Assembly: GCA_944390865.1 (NCBI GenBank)
Contig: CALXRC010000011.1
Coordinates: 1-60,036, forward strand
Direction: 5' to 3'
DNA from: an uncultured Spirochaetales bacterium
GTDB lineage: Bacteria; Spirochaetota; Spirochaetia; Sphaerochaetales; Sphaerochaetaceae
DNA: 60,036 nucleotides
A model generated the notes under the pieces. The model did not search any database. It saw only the letters and a list, made by a program, of their open reading frames with translations, and was not told the origin of the DNA. Below are positions 36,169-45,460 of the stretch, in pieces. A program made the position numbers and the translations under genes. Numbering within the stretch: position 1 is the stretch's first letter; each line of letters begins with the position of its first letter.

Positions 36169-36519
36169 TCAGGAATAGATAATCAGTGCGATTATTTCCA
36201 GCGGCTCGCTGCCCTTATTGTTAATTCCATGTCCTGTGCCGCTAGGAGTGAATGTCACGTCACCTGCGCTTATTGTGGTGATTGTTCCGTTATCATTGTA
36301 CTCAGCAGTGCCGGAGACGACATAATAAATTTCTGTGTCTCCATTGTGCACATGATAGCCGATGCCGGAACCGGGAGCGACAGTAGTATGGGCAAAACAG
36401 CGGCCCTTGTTGTTGAGCTCCTGATCATTGTTGATGAGATTGCGCACTGTGATGAAGCCGTCCGCACCAAACTTGTGTTCTATTCTCTCTACATTCTTCT
36501 CATTTGACTTTCTGACCAT
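36169..36519 (-). CDS. Cupin-domain protein
   Basis: 116 residues, one cupin fold. Motif 1 is GYHVHNGDTEIYYVVSG (His, His-type ligands and Glu) and motif 2 is AGDVTFTPSGTGHGINN. Small cupins act as isomerases, dioxygenases or sugar-binding regulators; here it likely handles an intermediate of the operon's pathway. Between the YhcH and cyclase genes, gaps 18 and 16 bases. Confidence 0.8.
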   Translation of the reverse strand: MVRKSNEKNVERIEHKFGADGFITVRNLINNDQELNNKGRCFAHTTVAPGSGIGYHVHNGDTEIYYVVSGTAEYNDNGTITTISAGDVTFTPSGTGHGINNKGSEPLEIIALIIYS

Positions 36520-36537
36520 TTTTCTGCCTCCTCTGAA

Positions 36538-36993
36538 TTATTTCACCGGCACCTTGAGAACAATCTTCTTCACAGGCGCATTGCCATCAACCTTGACGCG
36601 CGGCTTATGGACATCTTCAGGGCCCAGGACGATGAAATCACCTGCCTGAAGCAGCACTGTGGAATATGACGAAGTCTCATTGTAGAACGTGATGTCATTG
36701 CTCTCAGAATACTCAGTCTTGACTGTCAGTCCGTCTCTCTTGCATACAAGGCAGTACTCGGCGCCCTCAACCACATACTGAACATCAATCATTTTCTCGT
36801 GGCTCTCGAATGAGCCGTCTTCACTGTTTATTGAATCATAGTGCTGGACAGAAGCCCTGACTCCATTGTCAAGATCAATCCAGCCTTCTTCAAGAGAAGC
36901 AAGATCCTTCCTCCTGAGAAAATCAAAAGCGGTCCTGAACTTATCAGAGGAAAAATCCTGCAGATATTCTTTTCCGATTTCTGTACTGAACAT
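36538..36993 (-). CDS. YhcH/YjgK/YiaL family protein
   Basis: 151 residues, the whole length of the family. FESHEKMIDVQYVVEGAEYC and the closing LGPEDVHKPRVKVDG with the conserved Lys (KKIVLKVPVK) are typical. These cupin-like, metal-binding proteins include NanQ (sialic acid anomerase) and the small EbgC subunit of evolved beta-galactosidase, so a sugar anomer or lyase-type role is plausible. It begins the higher-GC distal part of the operon. Confidence 0.85.
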   Translation of the reverse strand: MFSTEIGKEYLQDFSSDKFRTAFDFLRRKDLASLEEGWIDLDNGVRASVQHYDSINSEDGSFESHEKMIDVQYVVEGAEYCLVCKRDGLTVKTEYSESNDITFYNETSSYSTVLLQAGDFIVLGPEDVHKPRVKVDGNAPVKKIVLKVPVK

Positions 36994-37003
36994 ACTTAAC
37001 CTC

Positions 37004-38185
37004 CTAAATAATTGTTTTATTTCTATTTCTATTCAAAAGAAATGCATAACAGACAAAATAAAGTGTTGCAACAACAAAAAAAGCAGCACAGATAATAAAC
37101 GATAGTCTATTGAAACTGACATCAAACACATTTTTTATTGATGCAAGTACAAAAGGAGAAAGAAAACTGGCTATGCTTGAGAAAAGGTTTTCTGTTGCAA
37201 CACTGGCAGCTCTATATTCAGGCTCAAGTGTTCTTCCCAAATAATAATTTATGGCAGGGCCAAGAATACCATATCCAGTGCCAAAAACCATAGCAGATAA
37301 AGCAATTGAAGCGATATTACTAGATATAGCCAGCCCTGAATAGCCTAGAGCACACATTCCAAACCCGACTGAAAATATAAAAATGCGGATCACACGGTTG
37401 ATATGGTAGAATAGAAACCCGCCTAAAACTCCAAATCCTGTATGAATCGATAATATGAGGGCCGAAGTCATCGCTCCGCCAAGGTTTTCAGTAGCCAAAA
37501 TTCCTGAGATCTCAGTGACAAATGGGTAGAAAAACATCATGTAAAGTGCATACACAGTAGACCAGAAAATAACATGCGGTGTTAAGACTTTTGAAACACT
37601 GAATCTGAGCTCTCCATTTTTCCTTATGATTCTCTCCGGTTCTGGAAGCATAAAAACTACAATTACAAGAACAGGAATAACAACAAGGTACGCAAGAAAT
37701 GACATTCTCCACCCAGCTTGGCATAAAAAACCACCACTAAGCTGAAAAATAACAGCACCTACGTTCGTAGACATCATATTTCTGCTAAACTGTTTAGCTG
37801 TATCATCAGCCTCAAACAAAGATAAAGTCAAAGTAGAAATAATTGGATTTGACAAACCTGTTCCAATGCCTAGAATTGCCCTTCCCAATAAAATCTGAAT
37901 CAAATCAGTCGAAAAAAAAGGGATTAATCCTCCAACAGCTACTAAAGATAAGCCAATTATAGCAAGTTGCCTGAACCCTGCCCTTTTTCCTCCAATTACA
38001 CCAGTAACAATCATAAAAGGAACACCAAAAAGATTTGATATTGTAGCAATTGAAGAAACAACAGATGCAGGCGCATTAGGGAAACTATCTGCAATTGTTG
38101 CCAATGCGGGTGATGTTGCAGAAGCAGCCAGCAAAATAAAGCTCATTGCACATAATGAAATAATAGACTTGTTCTTTTTATTCAT
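37004..38185 (-). CDS. MFS transporter
   Basis: 393 residues, about twelve membrane segments. The loop after segment 2 reads TGVIGGKRAGFRQ, a degenerate MFS motif, and GRAILGIGTGLSNP is the segment-4 motif. Substrate unknown; export of a by-product or uptake of a second nutrient are both possible. Markedly AT-rich codon use compared with its distal neighbours. Starts eight bases inside the MATE gene, with AGGAG before its ATG. Confidence 0.82.
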   Translation of the reverse strand: MNKKNKSIISLCAMSFILLAASATSPALATIADSFPNAPASVVSSIATISNLFGVPFMIVTGVIGGKRAGFRQLAIIGLSLVAVGGLIPFFSTDLIQILLGRAILGIGTGLSNPIISTLTLSLFEADDTAKQFSRNMMSTNVGAVIFQLSGGFLCQAGWRMSFLAYLVVIPVLVIVVFMLPEPERIIRKNGELRFSVSKVLTPHVIFWSTVYALYMMFFYPFVTEISGILATENLGGAMTSALILSIHTGFGVLGGFLFYHINRVIRIFIFSVGFGMCALGYSGLAISSNIASIALSAMVFGTGYGILGPAINYYLGRTLEPEYRAASVATENLFSSIASFLSPFVLASIKNVFDVSFNRLSFIICAAFFVVATLYFVCYAFLLNRNRNKTII

Positions 38186-39545
38186 TCACTTCTCCTGCAA
38201 TTCTTTTTTTTAATTTTTTATATGCATAAATGAAAAAAGTCAGAGAAACAGCATCTGATGCTATTTCAGATACTGGCCAACATATCCATATCAAATTGAT
38301 ATTGCCAAACTGAGCCAGAAAAGCTGCCACAGGAATCCTAACAAGTATCTGTCTTGAAACAGATATCGCAATGGAGAAAATACTTTTCCCAATCGACTGA
38401 AAAAACGAATTCAGAGCAATCATTGCACCTGAGACAATATAAGTTGTTCCGATAATTTTAAAGCAAGGAATACCTATTCTAAGCATCTGTTCAGTAGGAG
38501 AAAAAGGCATCATTAACAATTCTGGCAGAAAGAAAAAGCAACAGAAGCATATCAGACTCCATATTTCTATAAGAACCGTACCTGCAATTAGGCTACGTCT
38601 AATTTTATACATATTTCTTCTGCCGTAGAAAAATGACAACTGCGTAACCAATCCCGCTCCAAATCCTTGTGTGGGCATTAACGCAACTTCCTGTAGTTTT
38701 GTATAAATACCGAATGCAGCATTTGCAGTAGACATATAGTCGATTAAAACTATATTCATATAGTAATTTCCAATTGCTCCTGCTATCCCTACAGAAGAAG
38801 TTGGAAGGCCTATCCAGCAAATATCTTTGATAAATCTTTTTTTAATCTTGAACTTAAATGCATCAAAAATAATCTTATTTTTCAGAACATTGAAATATAC
38901 AGCAAGTCCTGCGGCACAAGCCTGACCTATAAGGGTAGCGATACTTGCACCCAGTACACCTAGTTTGGGGAACCCTAACAGACCAAATATAAGAATTGGA
39001 TCAAGAATAAAATTTATTATAGTTCCAAGAAGTTGCGAGCAAAACATATATTTTGCCATACCCACAGCCTGAAGCAATCTTTCAAATGTTATCTGGGAAC
39101 AAGAAAAAATAGAAAAACAAAGGAGTGGTTGCAAATACTCCACACCATTTGTAATTACATTTACATTACTGGTCGATAAAGAAAAATAAAACCTTACACC
39201 AAAGATTCCAATAAACATTACTGCTATACAAAGTAGTCCCTGAATAGCGAATCCACTTGCAACATAGTTCTGTGCACTGTCTTTTCGCTCTGCTCCCAAA
39301 GCCCTTGAGACAAGCGCATTTATGCCAGTGGCAATACCAGAAAAAAAAGACGTACAAAGACTTTGAAAAACAAATGCAAGGGAAACAGCTGACAGCACAT
39401 CTTCTCCCAAGCGGGAAAGAAAAATGCTGTCAACTAGGTTATACAACCCTTGAACCAGCAATGATAAAATTACTGGGCTGGATAACGAGAATACCATTCG
39501 ATATTCTGATTTTTCAGCCATCAAAGCTAAATTATTCCCTTTCAT
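38178..39545 (-). CDS. MATE family efflux transporter
   Basis: 455 residues, twelve predicted membrane segments in two repeats, with FSLSSPVILSLLVQGLYNLVDSIF at the N-terminus as in NorM/DinF proteins. Exports cationic or organic compounds by sodium or proton antiport. In this operon it may protect against a toxic substrate part such as an aglycone (inference). An alternative start is the ATG eight codons in, at 39521. AT-rich. Confidence 0.85.
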   Translation of the reverse strand: MKGNNLALMAEKSEYRMVFSLSSPVILSLLVQGLYNLVDSIFLSRLGEDVLSAVSLAFVFQSLCTSFFSGIATGINALVSRALGAERKDSAQNYVASGFAIQGLLCIAVMFIGIFGVRFYFSLSTSNVNVITNGVEYLQPLLCFSIFSCSQITFERLLQAVGMAKYMFCSQLLGTIINFILDPILIFGLLGFPKLGVLGASIATLIGQACAAGLAVYFNVLKNKIIFDAFKFKIKKRFIKDICWIGLPTSSVGIAGAIGNYYMNIVLIDYMSTANAAFGIYTKLQEVALMPTQGFGAGLVTQLSFFYGRRNMYKIRRSLIAGTVLIEIWSLICFCCFFFLPELLMMPFSPTEQMLRIGIPCFKIIGTTYIVSGAMIALNSFFQSIGKSIFSIAISVSRQILVRIPVAAFLAQFGNINLIWICWPVSEIASDAVSLTFFIYAYKKLKKRIAGEVNE

Positions 39546-39558
39546 TTTAACATCAATC

Positions 39559-39584
39559 TGTGCTCCGCTTTAAAGCAGAGCACA
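39559..39584. other. Hairpin between PEPM gene and MATE gene
   Basis: TGTGCTC-C-GCTTTAAAGC-A-GAGCACA folds into a hairpin with one mismatch and a self-complementary tip. No T-run follows on the minus strand, so it may reduce read-through or protect upstream mRNA rather than stop transcription. Confidence 0.6.
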
Positions 39585-39591
39585 AAACAAG

Positions 39592-40572
39592 CTATTTTGC
39601 CTTAAAATCTTTTAGAGAGTTAATGGTAGAGATCCATCTGTCGACTCTTTCTCCATCCTCTTCAAAAGTAAGAGGACTAAGCTGCCAAATAGGTTTTCCA
39701 AAGTCATCGTTTTCCGTAAATACAGTATTCTTTTCTTTGAATACATGCATTCCATACTCAAGCATGCCTTTCCAAGCACCTTTTTGGAAACAATGACAGG
39801 TAATCACATGAAAGCCAAGTTGATATAATTCATCAACATTGTCTACATCAGAGATTCCACCATCAGCATGGATATCAGGATAAAACCTATAACCAGGAAC
39901 ACGTTCGCATATTTCCTTCCATTCAGGCTGACCACCTGGGTAGCAGATATTTTGAATCATCGTGGCATGAGCGCCTACACTAATGCCCATCTGAGCCCTT
40001 CTGATTGCTTCCTCAAGCCCAAGTCCTGGTTTATTCTTAAATTTTAATGGTCCCCCATCCATCGTTCCCTTTGAGTCGACCCTTGCAATTACCATACAGT
40101 CAGTACCTTTACAAGCGTCTACAGCAGCCTCAACATGGGCAGCCCAAAGTTCCGCTGGCATCACGTTATTACGAATATTGTAGCTCTTATGATGAGATTC
40201 AACCCCGATAGCACGTACGCCAAGAGAAGAACTGTTGAACATATCCTCAATTGTTATAGCCATGGCACCGGCTTCAGCATATCGCTTTACATTCCTGTAA
40301 ACTTCTATCGGAGTGCTACCTCCATCCTCTCCATCCACTAAAACAGCACACTTAGTAGACTTTATAATATTCTCAGCTGAAGTAAACATTTCATCTTGAG
40401 TCATATAAGGCCTGCCAGTAAATGCATGTCTTTGTTCTGAAGAGCTGATTGTCACTGCTTTAAACCCAATTTGTTCTGCAACAGCAACAGAAACGCAATC
40501 ATATACGCAAGGAGCCCACAGTATTTCATGACTCTCAGCAATCAGTTGTTGAAAAGACTTTTCTGCAGACAT
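39592..40572 (-). CDS. PEP mutase/isocitrate lyase superfamily protein, copy 1
   Basis: 326 residues. TIM-barrel pattern of the superfamily: WAPCVYDCVSVAVAEQIGF near 17, VLVDGEDGG near 87 in place of the canonical metal motif DxDxGxG, AITIED near 109 (metal Glu) and VIARVDS near 160. The KKCGH loop of isocitrate lyases is absent. It should break or form a C-C or P-C bond next to a 2-oxoacid; the true substrate is unknown. Roughly 60 percent identical by eye to copy 2, six bases upstream, so a tandem duplication. Confidence 0.8.
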   Translation of the reverse strand: MSAEKSFQQLIAESHEILWAPCVYDCVSVAVAEQIGFKAVTISSSEQRHAFTGRPYMTQDEMFTSAENIIKSTKCAVLVDGEDGGSTPIEVYRNVKRYAEAGAMAITIEDMFNSSSLGVRAIGVESHHKSYNIRNNVMPAELWAAHVEAAVDACKGTDCMVIARVDSKGTMDGGPLKFKNKPGLGLEEAIRRAQMGISVGAHATMIQNICYPGGQPEWKEICERVPGYRFYPDIHADGGISDVDNVDELYQLGFHVITCHCFQKGAWKGMLEYGMHVFKEKNTVFTENDDFGKPIWQLSPLTFEEDGERVDRWISTINSLKDFKAK

Positions 40573-40578
40573 ATTTCC

Positions 40579-41556
40579 TCACTTTTTCTCTTTCAATGAG
40601 TAGATGGTATCAACCCATCTGTCGCTTCTCTCACCCCAGTCCTCAAATGTAAATGGATCTATCTGCCAGATAGGGAGGCCAATATTATCCATTTCTGTGT
40701 AAACTGTGTTCTTATCATTAAGAACATGACGTCCATACTCAAGCATTCCTTTCACTGCGCCTTTGAGGAAGCAATGGCAGGTCACCAGAGAGAAGCCAAG
40801 TTCATAAAGCTCATTGATATCATCAACATCAGGCTTTCCTCCATCTGCATGGACATCTGGATAGACATGGATACCTGGAACATTCTTCTGAATTTTCTCC
40901 CATTCAGGTCGTCCGCCAGGATAGCAGATATTCTGAATCATTGTCATTGGTGCACCCATTTTCACACCAAGTTTTGCCCTTTCAACAGCAGCATCAATTC
41001 CTATACCAGGTTGCTCCTTAAACTTATCAGGGCCTGTTCCATTCATTGTGCCTTTTGAGTCTACTCTTGCAATGACCATACAATCAGTACCCTTACATGC
41101 CTCAACTGCAGCTTGAATATTGGCAGCCCAAAGTTCTGCAGGGATTATGTGTGGATAAACTTCATAGCTTTTGATTGGCTTGTCTACTCCAATAGTATGA
41201 ATTCCTACATTTGCCCCATGGAAACAATCTTCAATTGAGATAGCCATTGCACCAGCTTCAGCATAACGTTTTACATTATAATAAACCTGATTAGGTTCTC
41301 CACCACCGTCTTCACCGTCAACCAATACTGCGCACTTTGTGCTTTTAATAATATTATAAGCAGATGTATACATTTCATCTTGCGTCATATATGGCTTTCC
41401 AAGAAAAGAATGCATCTGCTCAAAGCTGCTTATAGTGACAGCTTCAAATCCAACTGTTTCTGCAACCTTAGCAGAAACGCAATCATAAATACATGGTGCC
41501 CATGTAATCTCTTTTTTCTCTTCGAACAGCTGCTTAAAAGTTTTTTCTGCTGACAT
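40579..41556 (-). CDS. PEP mutase/isocitrate lyase superfamily protein, copy 2
   Basis: 325 residues, tandem paralogue of copy 1. Same landmarks: WAPCIYDCVSAKVAE, VLVDGEDGGG, AISIED, VIARVDSKG. Differences cluster after IED (CFHGANVG against MFNSSSLG), the loop that covers the active site in this superfamily, so the two copies may differ in substrate or form a mixed oligomer. GGAGGTA ribosome site. It follows the ABC ATPase gene by 15 bases. Confidence 0.8.
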   Translation of the reverse strand: MSAEKTFKQLFEEKKEITWAPCIYDCVSAKVAETVGFEAVTISSFEQMHSFLGKPYMTQDEMYTSAYNIIKSTKCAVLVDGEDGGGEPNQVYYNVKRYAEAGAMAISIEDCFHGANVGIHTIGVDKPIKSYEVYPHIIPAELWAANIQAAVEACKGTDCMVIARVDSKGTMNGTGPDKFKEQPGIGIDAAVERAKLGVKMGAPMTMIQNICYPGGRPEWEKIQKNVPGIHVYPDVHADGGKPDVDDINELYELGFSLVTCHCFLKGAVKGMLEYGRHVLNDKNTVYTEMDNIGLPIWQIDPFTFEDWGERSDRWVDTIYSLKEKK

Positions 41557-41571
41557 ATAATACCTCCAAAA

Positions 41572-42561
41572 TTAATTTATTTTTCCAATGTGATGGCAGG
41601 CCACCTTATGATTCAGACCAGTACTTATCAGTTCAGGCATCTCCTTTTTGCATTTTTCGTCTGCATATGGACAGCGTGGATGAAAAGGACAACCTGAAGG
41701 GAAATTAATTGGACTTGGGATTTCTCCCTTCAATTGAATACGCTTTCTCTGTTTTTCCGCATAATAATCAACAACAGGAATTGCAGATAATAAAGCCTTT
41801 GTATATGGATGCTGAGGATTACTGTACATCTCATTTGCATCAATTATCTCAACAAGCTTCCCCAAATACATTACGTTGACCACATCTGCAATATGACGGA
41901 CAACTGCCAGATCATGAGCTATAAAAAGGTAAGATAATCCTAACTCCTTTTGCAAATGGGATAAAAGATTAATAATCTGAGCTTGAATTGAAACATCTAG
42001 AGCTGAAACTGGTTCATCGCAGATAATCAGCTCAGGATCACAAGCCAGAGCTCGAGCAATTCCGACTCTTTGTCTTTGACCACCGCTCATTTCATGTGGA
42101 TAACGTTCGCCGATCTCCTCAGATAGTCCAACCATTGTAAGCAACTCATTAACTCTGGCATCTGCAGCTGAACTTTCGTAATCTCCATCAGCCACAAGCA
42201 CTTCTTTGATAATTGATGCTGCCTTTTGTCTTGGATCAAGGGAACCATATGGATCTTGGAAAATCATTTGAAGTTTACGCTTATAGGCCTTGTGTTCTTT
42301 TGCATTCATTGCAAGAAGATCCTTTCCTTCAAAGTAAACTTTTCCACCTGTGGCATGAACCATTCTCAGAATTGCTTTACCAGTTGTAGTCTTCCCACAG
42401 CCACTTTCACCAACAATTCCTATTGTTTTTCCTTTTGGGACTTCAAAAGAGACATTATCTACTGCGCGAACATATCCAATCTGTTTTTTTGTAAAACCTG
42501 ACGTTAATGGAAAATGAACACTGAGTCCATCTACTTTCAGTAAAGCATTTTTATCTTCCAT
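41572..42561 (-). CDS. Dipeptide/oligopeptide-type ABC transporter ATP-binding protein (DppF/OppF-like)
   Basis: 329 residues. Walker A GESGCGKTT near 50, signature LSGGQ-type MSGGQRQRVGIARAL near 160, Walker B LIICDEP and the C-terminal oligopeptide extension CPFHPRCPYADEKC with clustered cysteines. Powers the importer encoded by the next genes. Starts in an 11-base overlap with the other ATPase gene, with GGAGG before ATG. Confidence 0.92.
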   Translation of the reverse strand: MEDKNALLKVDGLSVHFPLTSGFTKKQIGYVRAVDNVSFEVPKGKTIGIVGESGCGKTTTGKAILRMVHATGGKVYFEGKDLLAMNAKEHKAYKRKLQMIFQDPYGSLDPRQKAASIIKEVLVADGDYESSAADARVNELLTMVGLSEEIGERYPHEMSGGQRQRVGIARALACDPELIICDEPVSALDVSIQAQIINLLSHLQKELGLSYLFIAHDLAVVRHIADVVNVMYLGKLVEIIDANEMYSNPQHPYTKALLSAIPVVDYYAEKQRKRIQLKGEIPSPINFPSGCPFHPRCPYADEKCKKEMPELISTGLNHKVACHHIGKIN

Positions 42562-43573
42562 TATTCAAACCTCCATCATTTACAACATGGCATGCGCAAT
42601 AATGATTGTTTTCTCCTACAATCTTCAGATCAGGAACGCACCTGTTCTTGCATCCGTCATTTTTATAAGGGCAACGTGGGTAGAACGCACAATAATCAGG
42701 AAGTGCAGACAAACTAGGGGGAGCGCCTTCAATTGGAATCAGATCCACATTCTTGTCATCTTCAATTTTAGGGACAGCATCCAGCAATCCAAGAGTATAT
42801 GGGTGTTTAGGCTCTGTAAGAATGTCTCTTGTTGTTCCGGATTCAATAATGCGTCCAGCATACATTACGTAAATACGATCTGCATACCTTGAAACAAGAC
42901 CAAGATTATGAGTAACAACAACAATGCTTGAGTTGTGTCTACTTTTCAAATCCATAAGAAGTTCCATGACCTGCGCTTGGACAGTAACGTCAAGAGCTGT
43001 TGTAGGTTCATCCGCAATAATCAGATCTGTTTGACAGGCTACAGATAAAGCTATTAGGACTCTCTGCCGCATACCGCCACTCATTTCAAATGGATAGTTC
43101 TTCATCCTTGAGGCAGCATCGGGAATGCCAACTTCGCTCAACGCTTCAGTCGCTATATCCCAAGCTTCTTTTTTTGTCATTTTCTTATGTGCTCTTATAA
43201 TATCAGTAAGCTGCTGACCAACAGTAAAAACAGGGTTTAAAGATGTCATTGGCTCTTGGAAGATCATAGAAATTCTATTGCCTCTGATGTCCTCCATCTT
43301 TGTGCAGTTTTTTCCATCTTTCAGTAACTGAATACCATCAAACACGATATCTCCATTAACAATTTTACCTGGAGGAACTATCAATTGGAGCGTTGACATT
43401 TGTGTGACAGATTTGCCGCACCCACTCTCACCTACAACTGCAACTACTTCATTTCTATCAACATAGTAAGAAACATTATTTACTGCATGAACTACCTTAT
43501 CGCCTTCCATGTAGAAAGCAACTTCTAGGTTTTTACATTCCAGCAGTCGATTATTTTTTTCAACGTTATCCAT
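42551..43573 (-). CDS. Dipeptide/oligopeptide-type ABC transporter ATP-binding protein (DppD/OppD-like)
   Basis: 340 residues. Walker A GESGCGKS, signature MSGGMRQRVLIALS, Walker B LIIADEPTTALD, and the C-terminal cysteine-rich CAFYPRCPYKNDGCKNRC extension. Second ATPase of the heterodimer. One base separates it from the upstream permease gene. Confidence 0.92.
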   Translation of the reverse strand: MDNVEKNNRLLECKNLEVAFYMEGDKVVHAVNNVSYYVDRNEVVAVVGESGCGKSVTQMSTLQLIVPPGKIVNGDIVFDGIQLLKDGKNCTKMEDIRGNRISMIFQEPMTSLNPVFTVGQQLTDIIRAHKKMTKKEAWDIATEALSEVGIPDAASRMKNYPFEMSGGMRQRVLIALSVACQTDLIIADEPTTALDVTVQAQVMELLMDLKSRHNSSIVVVTHNLGLVSRYADRIYVMYAGRIIESGTTRDILTEPKHPYTLGLLDAVPKIEDDKNVDLIPIEGAPPSLSALPDYCAFYPRCPYKNDGCKNRCVPDLKIVGENNHYCACHVVNDGGLNNGR

Positions 43574-43574
43574 A

Positions 43575-44435
43575 TCAGAGCTTTCCTTTTAATCTTGGAT
43601 CAATAGCATCACGCAAACTATCTCCCAGAATGTTAAGAGATAGAACTAAGAGCAAAATGCATACGCCTGGAACAAAGGCCAATGCAGGTCTAAGGAAGAT
43701 ATAAGAATAACCATCCGAAACCATACTTCCCCATGATGCTGTTGGCTGTTGAATACCAATTCCCAAAAAGCTTAATGTAGATTCAAGCATTATCGACGAC
43801 CCCAAGTTCATGGTAAAATTTACAAGCATTGTCGGAAATGCATTTGGAAGTAGGTGCATTAAAATTATTTTCCATGAAGGAACATCGGCAAACTTCAGTG
43901 CAGTGATATAGTCATTTTGTTTCAAACTTAGGACCTGTCCATACATCAACCTTATAAATGCAGGTAACATTCCAAAGCTAATTGCAAAGACCATTCCAAA
44001 CAACGAATGCCCTGCGATCATTCCAATAATAATCGTGAATAACATCGGAGGAATTGCTAACTGAAGATCAACATAACGCATTATCAATCCACCAATAGCG
44101 CCCTGTTTATATCCAGCAATAAGGCCAAGTATCATTCCCAAGACAGCACCAACAATACATGAAAGCACACTGACAATCAGTGAAACTCTTGCTCCATATA
44201 AAATTCTCGTGAACACATCTCGGCCATGAAGATCACACCCAAAAATATGAGCAGAACTAGGCTGGGCAAGAGATTCTGTCAAACTAATAGCATTTGGATC
44301 ATAAGAACTGATTAAAGGTGCAAAAATAGCTGCAATCACAAAAATCATAAAGACAATTGTTGATGCATAAACAATAAATCCTCTGCTGTAAAATGTCTTA
44401 AGAAAACTTCTTATTTTTATTTCTCTTTTAGTCAT
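43575..44435 (-). CDS. Dipeptide/oligopeptide-type ABC transporter permease (DppC/OppC-like)
   Basis: 286 residues, five to six membrane segments. N-terminal GCDLHGRDVFTRILYGARVSL and the EAA-like region NAFPTMLVNFTMNLGSSIMLESTLSFLGIGIQQPTASWG are family hallmarks. Starts in a four-base overlap with the DppB-like gene; GGAG ten bases upstream. Confidence 0.92.
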   Translation of the reverse strand: MTKREIKIRSFLKTFYSRGFIVYASTIVFMIFVIAAIFAPLISSYDPNAISLTESLAQPSSAHIFGCDLHGRDVFTRILYGARVSLIVSVLSCIVGAVLGMILGLIAGYKQGAIGGLIMRYVDLQLAIPPMLFTIIIGMIAGHSLFGMVFAISFGMLPAFIRLMYGQVLSLKQNDYITALKFADVPSWKIILMHLLPNAFPTMLVNFTMNLGSSIMLESTLSFLGIGIQQPTASWGSMVSDGYSYIFLRPALAFVPGVCILLLVLSLNILGDSLRDAIDPRLKGKL

Positions 44436-45400
44436 TCTGCATTTTCTCCTGTAATTCGGATTCGAGGATCAACCAATCCATAAGCAATCTCCAATAGCAA
44501 GTTCGCAACAACAACAAAACCGGAGATGACCAATACAAGAGCCTGAATCGTCAAAAAATCATGATTCATTACAGACATGGTTATAAGGCGGCTTACGCCC
44601 GCTATTGAAAAAACCTGCTCTGCCAGCAATGAGCCTCCAACAATTGAACGAACCTGAAGAGCAATCAATGTTATTACAGGTATCAATACATTTTTCAGGG
44701 CATACTTATATCTGATTTTCCCTGTACTAAGTCCATAAGCTTTTGCAGTTCGGATGTAATCCTGATTAATTACATCAAGCATATTTGTTCTGACCTGCCT
44801 TGCAATAGAAGACATAGGGCCAAAACACATGATAAACACAGGAAGAGCGGCATGTGATAAATACCCTGAAATACTTTCAAAAGGACTTACATATCCCATA
44901 AGTGGCAGCCAGCCAAGCTGGACACCAAAGAAATACATTAAGATGATTCCGATCCAGAAAATAGGAACCCCATTCATCGTTGTCATCAAAACAGTAAGAA
45001 TCTGGTCGGCCAGAGAACCTCGGTGCGTAGCACATATTATTCCAATCAAAACGCCAAAGATAATTGAAATTATCATAGATGGAACAGTAAGCCAGAGGGT
45101 AACAGGAACGCGTTCTTGCAACAGCTGAGCAATTGACTGGTTCAAGACAAGAGATCTCCCAAATTCACCTCTCAGAGCATCTGTAATCCAAATGATGTAT
45201 TGTTTATACAGAGGTTCATTTAAATGAAGTTGTTCTCTGGTCGCCTCTACCATGGCCTGATCAGCTTCTGCACCAAGCATTGTTCTGACAGGATCTCCTG
45301 GCATAAGATGAATGATCAAAAAAGCAAAAATTGAAATTGCAAAAATGGTCAGTAATGCATATATCAGTTTCCTGATAATAAATCTCATGTATGAATTCAC
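44432..45400 (-). CDS. Dipeptide/oligopeptide-type ABC transporter permease (DppB/OppB-like)
   Basis: 322 residues. First membrane segment followed by LMPGDPVRTMLG, and the loop RTAKAYGLSTGKIRYKYALKNVLIPVI are typical of DppB. I choose GTG at 45400 (VNSYMRF) because GGAG lies six bases before it; the ATG four codons later has no suitable ribosome site. Confidence 0.9.
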   Translation of the reverse strand: MNSYMRFIIRKLIYALLTIFAISIFAFLIIHLMPGDPVRTMLGAEADQAMVEATREQLHLNEPLYKQYIIWITDALRGEFGRSLVLNQSIAQLLQERVPVTLWLTVPSMIISIIFGVLIGIICATHRGSLADQILTVLMTTMNGVPIFWIGIILMYFFGVQLGWLPLMGYVSPFESISGYLSHAALPVFIMCFGPMSSIARQVRTNMLDVINQDYIRTAKAYGLSTGKIRYKYALKNVLIPVITLIALQVRSIVGGSLLAEQVFSIAGVSRLITMSVMNHDFLTIQALVLVISGFVVVANLLLEIAYGLVDPRIRITGENAE

Positions 45401-45420
45401 TGCTAACTCCGTTTGCCTTG

Positions 45421-45451
45421 AACTTGCCCCGCCAATAAGGCGGGACAAGTT
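45421..45451. other. Stem-loop between binding-protein and permease genes
   Basis: AACTTG-C-CCCGCC, loop AATAA, GGCGGG-A-CAAGTT: a 12-pair hairpin with one mismatch, in the 60 bases between the binding protein stop and the DppB start. No T-run follows on the minus strand. Such hairpins protect binding-protein mRNA from 3' decay and so raise its level over the permeases, as in malE-malF. Confidence 0.75.
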
Positions 45452-45460
45452 GAATTTTTG

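Noticed and set aside
33454..37000. Pantothenate synthesis, suggested by the PanE-like reductase
   Set aside because: No panB, panC or panD gene is present, and the operon context is transport and lyases.
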